Translations under genes and position numbers: made by a program
Shown here: piece by piece, positions 1 to 12,200 of the stretch
Numbering within the stretch: position 1 is the stretch's first letter
Layout: each line of letters starts with the position of its first letter
Source of the DNA: Cordia subcordata
Taxonomy: Eukaryota > Streptophyta > Magnoliopsida > Boraginales > Cordiaceae
DNA length: 64,000 bases
Direction: 5' to 3'
NCBI GenBank assembly: GCA_028554755.1
Contig: JAPTOF010000006.1
Location: 8,302,501 to 8,366,500, forward strand
Notes under the pieces: generated by a model
The model's input: only the letters and a program-made list of their open reading frames with translations
Database searches by the model: none
Told to the model about the DNA's origin: nothing

Positions 1-145
1 TAAGAAAAACCAAACGAGCTCCAAGCCTTTGCTCACACATACTCATATATATACGCATATATACATAGACACACACACACACACACACACAAAACACAAC
101 ACGGTACAAACTAACAAAAAATAAAGATGAAATCTATCCCTCCAC

Positions 146-315
146 TTAATCCGAGGAAATGGTATCATGAACCTGAACTTTTGCATGGTAAGCCTGAAAA
201 ATCGACAAGAAACAAAGGACGAAGATCAAAGGGAAGCCATACCTTGACTTGATCACCAACCAGCTGAAATGCGTCATGCAATATGTCCCATGTGTCAAAT
301 GCGCTTCGCAACTCA
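146..315 (-). other. Possible last two exons of an unidentified gene
   Basis: On the minus strand a short open stretch ends at 243 with a good donor (CAAG then GTATGG) and reads ...FDTWDILHDAFQLVGDQVK. A second piece starts after a TTCAG acceptor at 172 and reads VHDTISSD before a TAA at 146-148. The two phases agree. The upstream limit is unclear because an in-frame TAA lies just before 315 and the only acceptor there (GTGAG) is weak. I do not recognise the peptide, and no further exons are visible to the right. It could also be non-coding chance sequence. Confidence 0.2.
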
Positions 316-343
316 CCAAGTGTTTATTTAAGAGCTTACTTAT

Positions 344-3230
344 TTATATACATACATATAAATATAAATATGTATATATATATATATACACACACATATA
401 GATATATAGAGAGAGAGTGGTGGTGTGACACGTATTAAGAGGGAAGGGAAAGGTGGGAATGCATGCAGCGACGAGTGTCACTCGCTCGCTCTCTTCTGCA
501 GTGTCGTCTACGTCACCTAAACCCAATCACATAACAGTAATGTGTAATGAAGAAGTCTTAAGCGGTGGTGCACTAGTCTTGTGTGCGTGCTGCGCGCACA
601 CTTTCGCTTTTGCAGTAACATGAGTGTGATAGAAGCGTTATTGTCAAGCAGAAATAGCGTCTTCAAGCTTATACATATTGGTCTTGATTTTATTGGCCAA
701 CGGTGTTTTGGCAGCTTGACTTTATTCCGTTAACGTGTGTTCAAGGTGCAAATCGGGAGAGCACGAATTCGAATTTTGAAAAGTTTTTTTGCAGGGGACT
801 TTTTCTTTTAAACTACTTTCGACCTAATAGAAATTACTGTTATGTTTAACGTAATTTGGACACAGTCTAACTCAAAACAAAGAAATAAGTTGGGTGTTCT
901 TTAGTTCCCATGTCCCAGCGGTAGGAATTAGAAATGGACATCAAAATTATGATCCGAAACTCAGTCCTCTTGCTTTAAGTTGAGTGCTGTCAACTTAACT
1001 GGTGCCTGTATAATAGACGTATTGTGTGCCGAAGATTCACCAGATCAGGCTCTCTATCTAAAGTATCGGTAGTCATGCTCTACTAATTAAATTTTCCCTT
1101 GTCACCAAAAAAAAAGGAGAAAAAAAAAAAGAAAAATTGATTGTTCTTTTATTTGAACTTTTTTAGTAATACTATTTTTTTGTTTTATTTTATTTTTTCA
1201 AAAAAATCTAATATTTTACCCTTTCTTTCCAATTTCTGTTCCATTTTTGCCTTTTTGTTTTTTTTAAAATTTTTTTGGCTCTTTCTTTTTTTCCTTTTAG
1301 TTTTTTTGTTTCAATTTTTTGCTCTTTTTAATATTTTTGCCTCTTTATTTTTGTTCATGTATAATTTAAGTGTCGCTTAATATTTTACAACATTAACTAA
1401 TAAAAAGGTTATTTTTAGTCATTTCAACTAATACTATTACTTATAAACACCTAATCAACAGTTTATAAGCACATAATTCAAATAATTCATGTTTATTTAT
1501 ACTTACTTATAAATATCAAAATCTACTTATAAATATCGATTACTTATTAGGGGTCACTGAATAGATTTGGAAGCCTAAAACCGAAATGTAATATGAGGCT
1601 TTTCATATTTCTAGGTAACATATTTAAATTAATTCTTACAAATTACAAAAAAAAAAAGAGTAAAATATAACCATAAAAATATAGATTAAAAAATTAATAT
1701 AAATACAAAATATTTAAAAGTTAGATTAATAGAACTCAATAATAAAAAATTACACTTTTTAAAAATTTTTAAAAAAATACTTTTTACAAAAATTAATCTA
1801 AACGAGTCCTCAATGTACCAATGTCATATGAATATGCCATAAACTCCAATATGCACATCAACTCTGCTCCAAACCAAAATCTTTGAAGTCTTTGGGTTGG
1901 TTCATCCGTCTAATTGACATGCACCTAACTCGGCACAATGGGACAAAACATGTTACCAAATCAAATAAAGAAAGGGTAATCATTTTGACCTTTCTTGAGC
2001 AATCTTATCATGGAGCAATCAAAACATGATTTATATAACACCCATGAGTAGTATCTAAACATCAATTACATAGCTAGTTTGAAGAGCATCAAACAATATA
2101 TATTATTCTGTTTTTATCCATTCATTATCTCTTATAAGGTATTCAACATCTCTAGTTGCGAATATTTAGGATTTGTTTAGCAAAATTAATTGATAGGATA
2201 ACTAATAACTATTTGATTAGCTGTTAGTATTTTAACTGTTAATTAATAAATAATTATTTAACTAATTAAACAAAATATATTCGATAAAATTAACTGTTGA
2301 ATTAATAAATTAATACAAAATGACGTCAAAAAACATTGACATCATGTCATCGCCATCGCTGTCGTTGTTGTTGTTATTATTATTATTATTATTATTATGG
2401 TAATTATAATTATTATTATCATTATTGAAATAAGATAATTTGTTTTATAATTAGATATTTATTCTTTATAATAATATTTTAATATTAAAATATTAATAAC
2501 TTCTTAATAAGCATTTGTACCAATATTATAAAAATTAATTTTAATTAATTCAATGAAATTAATTTTTATGTTGTTTCTTATACATATTTGTAAATGAAAA
2601 AGTAAAAATAAAAAGAGAAATTGGCCAAAGAGTAGAATAACCAAAAAAGTGAAAAAAAAAAAGGTTGAATTGCCAGATAAAAAAACAAGAAGCTAAAAGC
2701 TACCTAAAAAGTTAAATTACTTTTAGCAAAAGCTAATCTAAACACTAATAGTTAACAAGATAAACTGTTTTACCCAACAACTAAAACTAAGCTAGCTGAG
2801 ACAATGTTATTGTAAGGCAACATGAAAGAAAACATAATTCTTAGCACATATGGATATATACATTTCATTAAGAAAATAGGACTGCGTATACATTCATTTG
2901 TGTACAAGCAGAAAATGTAGAACTAACTTCAATTACATATAAACCACAAATATTTGCAGTAATTGCCAAATTCTAGAGGTGGAAGTAAAAAATGCACCTC
3001 CAAGTAATGCGATAACGATAAAAGATCACTCGATCTGTGTATGGCAACCATGGCGGCCAAGAATGGAGTTTTGCTTAGCATGGCCAAATTGCCATAAAGG
3101 AGTTCAAAATGGTAGCAAAAGCTGCTTGTGTCCATGTAAGAAGAATGGCCCTATCTGATTCTTGCGAAATGAACCATCAAGTTGAACTGTCCCTCTCTGA
3201 CTGACCAGATATTAATTGCAAGAAATGCTA
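344..3230. other. AT-rich intergenic DNA, no gene seen
   Basis: The tract is AT-rich with a CA repeat and TA-rich runs near its left end, and a TTA/ATT microsatellite near 2368-2397. Around 1740-1810 there is a decayed right end of the Harbinger-type MITE family found elsewhere in the window (ATCTAAACGAGTCC). From about 2165 to 2790 the ends have vaguely complementary sequences that may be an old MITE. No open frame here shows family features. The last 400 bp probably include the 3' UTR of the katanin gene. Confidence 0.5.
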
Positions 3231-6200
3231 TCAGTGTTGAAGAAACAGATTCAGCTCCATTGCAGATTTTGCCAACACTCCCCCCTCCTACGGTCAAATC
3301 AAATGGAGGAAATGTAAGCTCATGGAAGTGACCAAATGTGAACCCCTCAGCCCTTCTCTACCACCATCCCGACCCAAAGGAAAAGGTGAAAAGAAGAAAT
3401 GAGAGCTTCAAGAAAGAGACGCAAAGTACAACCCTGAGCAAGTGCAGGAAAAGGGACTGCTGTATAACGGGATTTGCTAGCTAGGAGGGTTAAACATGTT
3501 ATGTTTTTCAAGATACCAAGTCCTATGTTGATCTCATTAGAAGGGCAAGGTCCCCCAAAGCAATTGTAAGTGTATGCATACCCCTTCAGACCAGCAAAAT
3601 AAGATAGAACGCAAAATATATAGCTCTCCAAATGCAAGATGAAGCCTTGAAGAATCCTATAATTGCCTCCTTTCCTCACGGATTTCTTTGTTTCTGTTTC
3701 TTGCTTAAATAAATTTGAGATGCTGATGTGAATTCAGCTCTTCACCCATTTAAGGGACCTAATACTCAACATACTAATTGCAATAGACAACAATGCCATC
3801 ATGCTTCTAGGATCTCAAAAACCCTTGGAAATACATACATTAACCTTTAGTGACCATTGTCTAGAAAAATCAAATGCAAAGACAAACAGGTCACAATCTG
3901 CCACAAGAAGATTAATGAGATAAACCTATGATCTAGGTAAATCACATATAATACACAGATGCTGATAAATAGGTGATGGAAAGATCATGCTTCAGAGTTT
4001 CTTTTGGTCTAATTTTAAGATTAAGACTAAGGGTAAGAGCACAGAATGAGGAATTTGATGCATCCCGAGAACTATTACTATATGAAGATGATATAGGATA
4101 ATGTGAAAGACGATTACCGTATGAGTATTGGAAGAAATTTCTGAATATTTTGAAGATGTACAAAGCATTCTTTGCAGCACTCAAGTCTGTTTATGGCACA
4201 CAAAGAAAAACAGAAGAAAAAGAAGAAACCATTACTAGACAAATGTGTGCTTTAATTCAAGTTGCCCCCTGAGTTTAGCGTTAGGTGTTCCATCTACTTT
4301 TGTTTTACACATGTCAGACAACATTACCCTCGGGATATCTAACTTTGTCTTTTTCCTAATTCTCAGAAATACAGAAAATCGCAAAAGTTACAAAAAAGAA
4401 ATTGTCAAAAATAACGTGAATGCTTATAGAAACCAGAGAAATCTAAGTCTCAATAGCATATCATAATTCCCTTTTACTCAAAGGATGTAAATTACATAAT
4501 TAATTGAATCTAAGAGTCTCTTTGTCAAAAAGTATTATAACTTCATTTTTAAATGACATAGGAAACAATAGCTAAAAGAGAATAAACTCAAATTATCAAA
4601 GTGATTTATCAAATCTATTAATAAATAAATGTATGTCTGCACTTTTCTTAAACTATATATGTAGATGTATAACATGTACCAAGGTATTCTAGTCTATATA
4701 AAGAGACAAGAAGTAAGGTGGTGTGCGTAAAGCTAAACACAAAGTGCCAACAGCAATACCGTTTGTAATATGTGCACACTATAGGTAAAACATTCATGAC
4801 AAAAAACAATAAACCAGTTGATACAATTACCAAAGTACCTTTCCTCAGCATGAAGATCCACTCGAACAGCTGGAGGTGCTGAAACAGCAGAGTGGACCAC
4901 TAGACCAAAGACTGCAACAAGCTTGAGTAACATCTCCAAGGAAACAACAGCATGCCTAACATATGAAATAGATGTGAAACATCATCGACATATCCTATAC
5001 AACAGATGCCTACTTACCAGATGTAAGAAATGAAGGAAAAGAAGAAAAGCTCTGAAAAATAGTGGACTTGTCGAACAGCTGCCATGACTGCAGCCCCACT
5101 AACAATTGAAGAATCATACATTGACGCAAAAGCTACAGATGGGGACACCTTGAAAACAGGGCTATGTACACATTTCATTTAACTTGATCATTCTCAACTT
5201 CTAATACATGTGTTTTTATGAAAGAATCAGGATGTTGTTCCTACTTATTTTATCATTGAAATGAATGGCATGGAATCATAATGCATGCTATCGCTAGCTC
5301 AAGCACCATACTTGTTGTGTATCAGTGTCCTGTACCATTGAAAGTTATAGAGGAAAGTATTCCATCAAGTTACAAATAAAAGCACTATTACCTACAGAAT
5401 ACTAAATTTGTAACTATTCATTTTACTTTATAAACAGTTATGGGCAAGTACAGGTACAGGAAAAAATTAGTTACATCCTGTTTCTGTTTTGATCTTAATC
5501 GAGAAGAAATCAGATTCACAATGGAGTAAATAAAAACAAGACTTGTCCGAAATGCCAATTAGAGGAGCAACGAATTGTTTAAGCTGTTTCACTAAGAGAA
5601 AAGGAAGGATCAGTTTGAACTCAAGAACCAAACAAGATGGCATTATAGCCAGCATAAACAACAGAGTCCCACTATTTTTGTGTTTTGTAACGTCTTAGTT
5701 GATTTTCCCTGTATATTAACTACCAAAATGATAACAGATGAGGTTAAGGAGTCCACAGGTGGCCTGAGTTCCAGAAAAGGAGAAATGACAAGGAAAGCAT
5801 ATCTGGACTTGATCAGGAGAGTATCAAAAGTCTACAAAACATCAAAACCAGACTGACTGGGATTATCAAATATTTAGGCCTTTTGACATTACACTACCTT
5901 TCTACTTTGCTATCTAGTAAGCCCAAAAGCACAGCGGCCAAGCAAGAAAACAGATCTAAGGTCATAATTTCCACTCTTCCTACAAGAGCGCTCACAACAT
6001 CAGCTTGCACCTGCAAAGTAAGAAAAGGAAAGAAAAAGAAGGAAACAATCCTTTTAGAGAAAATGCAGGGCAGGTGGCGTGAAAACAGAATAGCTGGAAC
6101 ATTTGATACACCAAGGAATACCCACAGAATGATCTGGCAGCTTCCTTATGGCACTTATGGCACCCTTAACATCATTCCGATCCCAAAAGTGACGCACCAC

Positions 6201-9200
6201 CTGAAACATTATCAGTTTTAACTATTAGATGCTTTCAGAAAACAAGATAACTGAGAGCCAATTTACTGACGAAAAATAAAAACCATCTAAAAATGTAGTG
6301 TCAATATCACCAATCCTTGGTTACCATTTAAATTTTTGAAGCTTAACTGCACTTCTAATAGACTAATGCACCATCACCCTGCTATATTGCAACTCTTAGG
6401 ACAATAAAGATGTTACTTTGCGAATACTATATGAGATTCACACACTTTTTCTTGAAAAAGTTGATTAATAACCCAACGAAAATTTGAAACTTTATATCAG
6501 TACTTGCATAAAAGCACATGTCTGAACTTAAGGCTTAAAAGCAACAATTTACCTGTAAGTTTGCCAAGCAAGATTTAAATGTACTTAACAGTGCATCATG
6601 ATCTTGCATCCAGTTTGCAATAACACTACTGTCATTTGTTCCTGATTCTTGTTGCTCATCAATTTGTTGATTACTATTCTGCATGTAGAAGAAAGAACAT
6701 CTTTAGAGAAAGATTCAGATCCAAAGGAATTAGTTTTATAATTACATGGGCACAGAGTGGACACACCACTCTAATTTTTACTTTTTTGTTCTTGTGGTTG
6801 GGCAAGAACATCGCGTCTTACATTTTACTTCTTTTCTATGAATTTATGGCATCTGATTTACACCTTTGATTCCTTTAAAGCATTGTCATTCAAATCCAGA
6901 ATGAAACAGGGAAAGAAAAAACAAAGAAAAAGAAGATACTATATTCATTCCTTTCTCAGTTCTATTTGCTCCTCTGTTCACTTTAATGCGCAGTTTCATA
7001 TGCAATTTGCAAGTTGGATGTTCTGTCATTTCCACAAGCCTAGCCTTAAGTTTCTGCATTACTATCCTTTGTAACTTTTAAGTTAGAGCTTGATAACTAC
7101 GTGTGACCATTCTTTTGAAGAACAGGACAAGAAAAAAAGATTTATTTCCTTTGTTCTGGGTTTTGCCCCAAGTGGGATGGCTTCTGCTATGTGCCCTTAG
7201 AGCAAGCCTACCCTAAAGCTCAACATTTTCATCCTTTCCCCCTTCCCAAGCTTCTGGTGTTATCACTACATCTTGAGAGAGTTGGATCCAAGTTGAAGAC
7301 ACATCATTTAAAATTCCACATAAGCCATCTTGTATAATACCTTATTGCTGATTATGGGCTGCCCAAACACAAAAAATAAATGACCAGCATAGCATGGAAC
7401 ATCTGTACTGACATTGATATTAGAGGACAGATTACTTAGATAAATCAGGAATTGGAGAGTTCTCATGGCTGCTGAACATGGAGTTTCCATGCAGTTCTGT
7501 TAGGAGTTAATTGAAGCAGCACAGACCATGTCAGTACATTTTATATAATGAATCACATAACATGTGCTGGAATAGGTTAATGATAATTGTTGCAAAATAG
7601 GTTTTTGAAAATTCAGTTTTTGGTGAAAATGAGAAGGTGGGAAAGAAAGGAAACACGAGTAAACTAAATTTTCATGCAAGAGGAGCTCAAAGAAGGCATT
7701 ATACTACTAGTAGCCCCATCTTGCATTGACAACCTAATTGTGGAAAATATATAAAACATAATATGGAGAGCAAATATGAAAGTGCTAAAGATGATTGGAG
7801 CCACCACTAACGGTGGCTTTAGAAGCGAAATACTCATAGACTACATTGTGAATTGTTGATATCTCATGAATACAATAGAAGAGCCTATTTATAGGCATGA
7901 TAACTTGGTGAGCAAGGCTAGAAGCTAGACTAATAAGGTAACTAGAATTCTAAGAAAACTAGAATAGTAAGGAAATCAACTTGACTAATTACCTAATCTA
8001 GACTATTGCCTAATTTAATACCATAAGATAAGGAAATACATTAATAACCAAAATATTCTTCAACACTAATAAAGTTATAGGTTTCGATATCAGCAACACA
8101 TTCTCCATCACTTTCCACCTGTTTCTTCTTGACCACTTCTTTTGTTCTACTTCTTATCAACAATGTTCATGATAGGTGATTTCCATGTGCAGATTTTATC
8201 AGATGCACTTTGCTGAAAAAATTATAATGAAGCAGTATGCCCCCTTACCTGCAAGGGTGACAATGTTGGTGCCTGGGCTATTGTACGAGCAGTTGTATCA
8301 CATGCATGAAAGGGTCTTATTTTTGGTGCCTCCATGACTGCATGAGTGGTTGTATCGCTTGTATGGAAGAGTGATGTTTTTGGTGCCTGAATTACAGCAA
8401 CACTAGTCATATCAGGTGCACGCAGGGTTGATGCTTTTAGTTCCAGTGTTGCATCATGACTAGTTGTCTGTGGACCATAATTTTCTTCGCTGTTCAACCT
8501 TCCTCTCTTTTCCAACCTTTCCACCAAACTGCGTGTCCTTCCTTGAACAACTGCCACCGCCAATAGTACACAGGAGAGAATGTTAAGCTGTAACGCCCCA
8601 TCCCACATCGATTCTTTGTGAGATTTGTGTGCACTTTATAACAATTTGGCTTCACTACTACTATCATCACCGGCTTAAGCATTTTAGGCCAGTCAGTTAG
8701 GCTCAAATGTGGTAGCTGGCCAATAGTTGGGTCTGAGTCATTACAGGTGGTATCAGAGCAAGCCCCAGGCAGACTGCCTGGGGTTCTGGGCTTGTTATTG
8801 TGTTAGGGCCGCGACGAGGAAGTCGCATCTTTAAGGGGGGGAGTTTGTAACGCCCCATCCCACATTGGTTCTTTGTGAGATTTGTGTGCACTTTATAATA
8901 GCTTGTTTGTGTGCACTTTATAATAGCTTGGGTCCACTCCTACTGTTATCACCGGCTTAAGCATTTTGGGCCAGTTGGTTAGGCTCGAGTGTGGTGGCAG
9001 GCCAGTAGTTGGGTTTGAGTCATTACATAAGCCAATGCAATTAATTGTCCATTAAATGTAGGCAAGGAAAAAAAAAATATTTGACAGTGACCTCCATTGA
9101 CAACTTTGATAGCATTTATCCCTTTGCTGCAATCCAGGATCTCCTTATTTGGACAATGATGAAATCGTGAAATGGATTAGCTGTTGAGTTTAGAAGAGTT

Positions 9201-12200
9201 TGCCTGTATATCTCTATAAAGAAAATATAAAATTCAACCATGCTAACATTCATTAGTGTCCATCACTTCCTGAAGAAATAAATATAGACGACTTATTCTA
9301 AACAGAAAACAAAAACTATTTGCATTTACATTTTTTCCATACCAAACCAAACCTAGCCTTATCCATTATTATGGAATCTGACAATGCATGCATCTTATTA
9401 AGAATTGTCTTCTCCTCAGCACTTCAATAAATGCCACACATAAGCCTCTTTTTCCCCATCACTCTCCATAGACCCGGTAAGGACTTAGTCATATGTCTTT
9501 CCAAAGTCAATATAACACCATGTGTAGTTTACGTTTTCTCCCTAAGCTTGCATATAAGCTATGAAACTAAGCAACAAGAAAATCCAAGTGGCTATGCATA
9601 GTTTGAAGAACAAGACGCCAAGGATGAATCACAAAAATGGGCTAAGGTTGCACCATGTGTACTAGTCACTGGTTGTACCATCTGTACATTGACCTGTAAA
9701 TTTAACTTAATTTACTTGGATAATAAGAGTCACCAAGTACTATCAAATATCAGCAAGTCCAGGAAATGAAGCAAACATGTTCCATAACATGATGATTTAT
9801 TAGCACAAGCAGGCAAACAAGATTGGAGTTGAGTTACAGAAGAAAGGACAAAGAACAAATAAACATATAACACTTGCAACACACAATAAATTGACACAAC
9901 ACAAGGCTTTAGCAACAAGCAGAGAACAAGCACTTTACGCAGAAGGAAACTTAACTATTTTCCTGGTCTGACAAAAGTGCAAGGGGAGATGTTTTCGCAA
10001 CCTTCGCAGCAACACTCTTGATGTCTAAATGTTTATCCTCAGACAATTCCTTTGTGTTATTGTCAGCATTAAGCCTGTTTTCAAAACTTAGAGCCTTTCT
10101 CATAGTAGCTGCAGTCTTCACAGTCTCAACAGACTTGGATTCAAGTGCTGTTGACAACTTTTCTGTATTGAAATTACCATTTGATGGCTTCTGCATATGA
10201 GGTGGCTTAAGTGGCATAGTGGTGCTGGCCCTTCCGGGGAAAATATGTTCTCTTCCAGAACAAACTGATTCTCTTCCATCAGGAATATCACGAGGTACAG
10301 TACTAGGCACATCTAGAGACTTATCACTGCCTGCTCCACTAGTTTTCTTAACCTTCTCAGCAACACTCATGATGTCTAAAAGTTTATCCTCAGACAATTC
10401 CTTAGCGTTATCGTCAGCATTAAGCCTGTTGTTGAAACTTAGAGCCTTTCTCATAGTAGCTGCAGTCTTCACAGTCTCAACAGACTTGAATTCAAGTGCT
10501 GTTGACAACTTTTCCATATCAAAATTACCATTTGATGGCTTCCGCATATGAGGTGGCTTAAGTGGCATGGTAGTGCTGGCCCTGCCTGAGGAAATATGTT
10601 CTCTTCCAGAATGAACTGATTCTCTTCCATCAGGAAAATCATGAGGTATAGTGCTAGGCATATCGAGAGACCGCTTAGAGCCTGGTCCACTAGTTTTTGC
10701 ACTTAAGCCTAGTCTAGAACTCTGCTTCCGACTGGCCAGATTACTCATTTCCTTGGATTCAGAAGGTATTGCATGCTTTGGAGAAAAGATACCAGGTTTC
10801 CTTGAAGTGACACGATTTCTGCCTGCAGCTTCACATGGACAACAGATTAAAGTTGTTGTTAAGAATCAGCTCTAAGAATTTTCACAATATCTCATACGAG
10901 TTGGACAAAGCATTTCAATCCAGAGTATTTCACATTCAGCTACTGCTATTATAAGTATAAAACATTTTCAAAATCTTTAATTGAGGAGAGATTAGGAAAA
11001 TAATTATTTTGAAGTAATTTCCTAGATAAGCCATGTACGTAACAAGTATAGGTGATATTTTAAAAGGCATCTAATCCAACATATCTAAATTCAGCAAGCA
11101 GCTTGTAGTCATGCATACCAATTGAGCCCACTGCAATCTCTCTAGTCAAAGTTTACCTATCAAAAAGTACAAGATTGAGCCTCTTCCCCTCAGGCCATTC
11201 AGGGTGTCTTTTGTGCTTCATTTGCTCCAAATGAAGTCTCACTATTTTTTGCATTTCCTCTTTCTCTTCATAGTAATATAGGAACATATAGAAAAAGAGG
11301 GAAAAAAAGAAAAGAGAAAAAACTAACAAAGTTCATATCTTCAATACCCAGCCATTCTTAAGATTGGATTTACAGGTATACTTGATGCAGATATTTCAAT
11401 TGTAATGAGTTTGGTATAATAAAACAGTAGTACTGCATTAGGGAAAAAAGAGAAAATAATAATTTACTGTCAATGTATATAGTCTTTATCTCATTAGAAT
11501 CACTATCAGGTGACGAGCTGCGCATACTGGAATTTGTCCTTTTATAACTCCTTGCTCTCTCTAAAGGACTTTCCTGGAGTACAACTTTCTGTTTAGATGG
11601 GCTATCTCGCCCAGCCACTGCACCACCATCATAAGGCTCTATCAGCTGACAAGAAAAGAACAATCGGTGAATTAAAAAAATATATATCAAAACATGAGAA
11701 AATGTCAAGATGCCAAGCAAATTCAAAAATATTATCACACTGAAACAAAGAAAAGGTTGAGGTACACGTCAGGTAACTACCGAAATATCTGCTACCCATA
11801 CTCCAACGAAATTCCCATAGTATGAACCCCCAAGAAGTTTTCCATCATGGATGCAGAGATCACCCACAGTTGACCGTCCCATATCAACAGAATCATGACA
11901 AACTATGGGCTCCCATGAATAAACCTACCATAAAAGAAGATTCAAGAAGTAATGGTGAAGAATTTTCTAATGCAATTTAAATGCAGATTCCAAAATGACT
12001 AAGGAAACCTTTAAACTATCATCCAGCCCACAGAAAATGGTTTGCCCATCAGGGTGGAAGGCAATTGATCTTACTCCAGCGTCCTGAAGGAAAACAAATA
12101 GACACATTGAACTGATATAAGATTGGATACATAAAAACTGAAACAAAACAAAAGCCAATATGTGAACAATCACTAAGCTAACATGCTCTGTTCCACTTTC

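Larger units (their letters stand above)
8589..9027 (+). mobile_element. Complete TRIM (miniature LTR retrotransposon) in KTN80 intron 10
   Basis: The 5' LTR at 8589-8745 (TGTAACGCCCC...TCATTACA) and the 3' LTR at 8846-9027 match closely. A primer-binding site TGGTATCAGAGC at 8748-8759, complementary to the initiator tRNA-Met 3' end, follows the 5' LTR after two bases. A polypurine tract (AAGGGGGGGAG) at 8833-8843 precedes the 3' LTR. The internal part is only about 100 bp and has no coding capacity. The flanks carry a perfect 5-bp duplication TAAGC (8584-8588 and 9028-9032). It is antisense to KTN80 and ends 38 bp before the exon 11 acceptor. Confidence 0.93.

Noticed and set aside
1141..1380. 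79-codon Phe/Leu-rich frame resembling a membrane protein
   Set aside because: It is a translated poly-T tract with a TTG start and has no family features.
3347..3679. 110-codon minus-strand open frame starting KGG, tempting as the KTN80 last exon
   Set aside because: After KGG the peptide does not follow the con80 tail, whereas 3287-3231 encodes [15 protein letters not shown] once one base is allowed for.
7436..7496. Possible extra KTN80 exon ([16 protein letters not shown] or [20 protein letters not shown])
   Set aside because: It has splice-like ends but its 61-nt length would break the phase between exon 11 and exon 12, which join cleanly without it.
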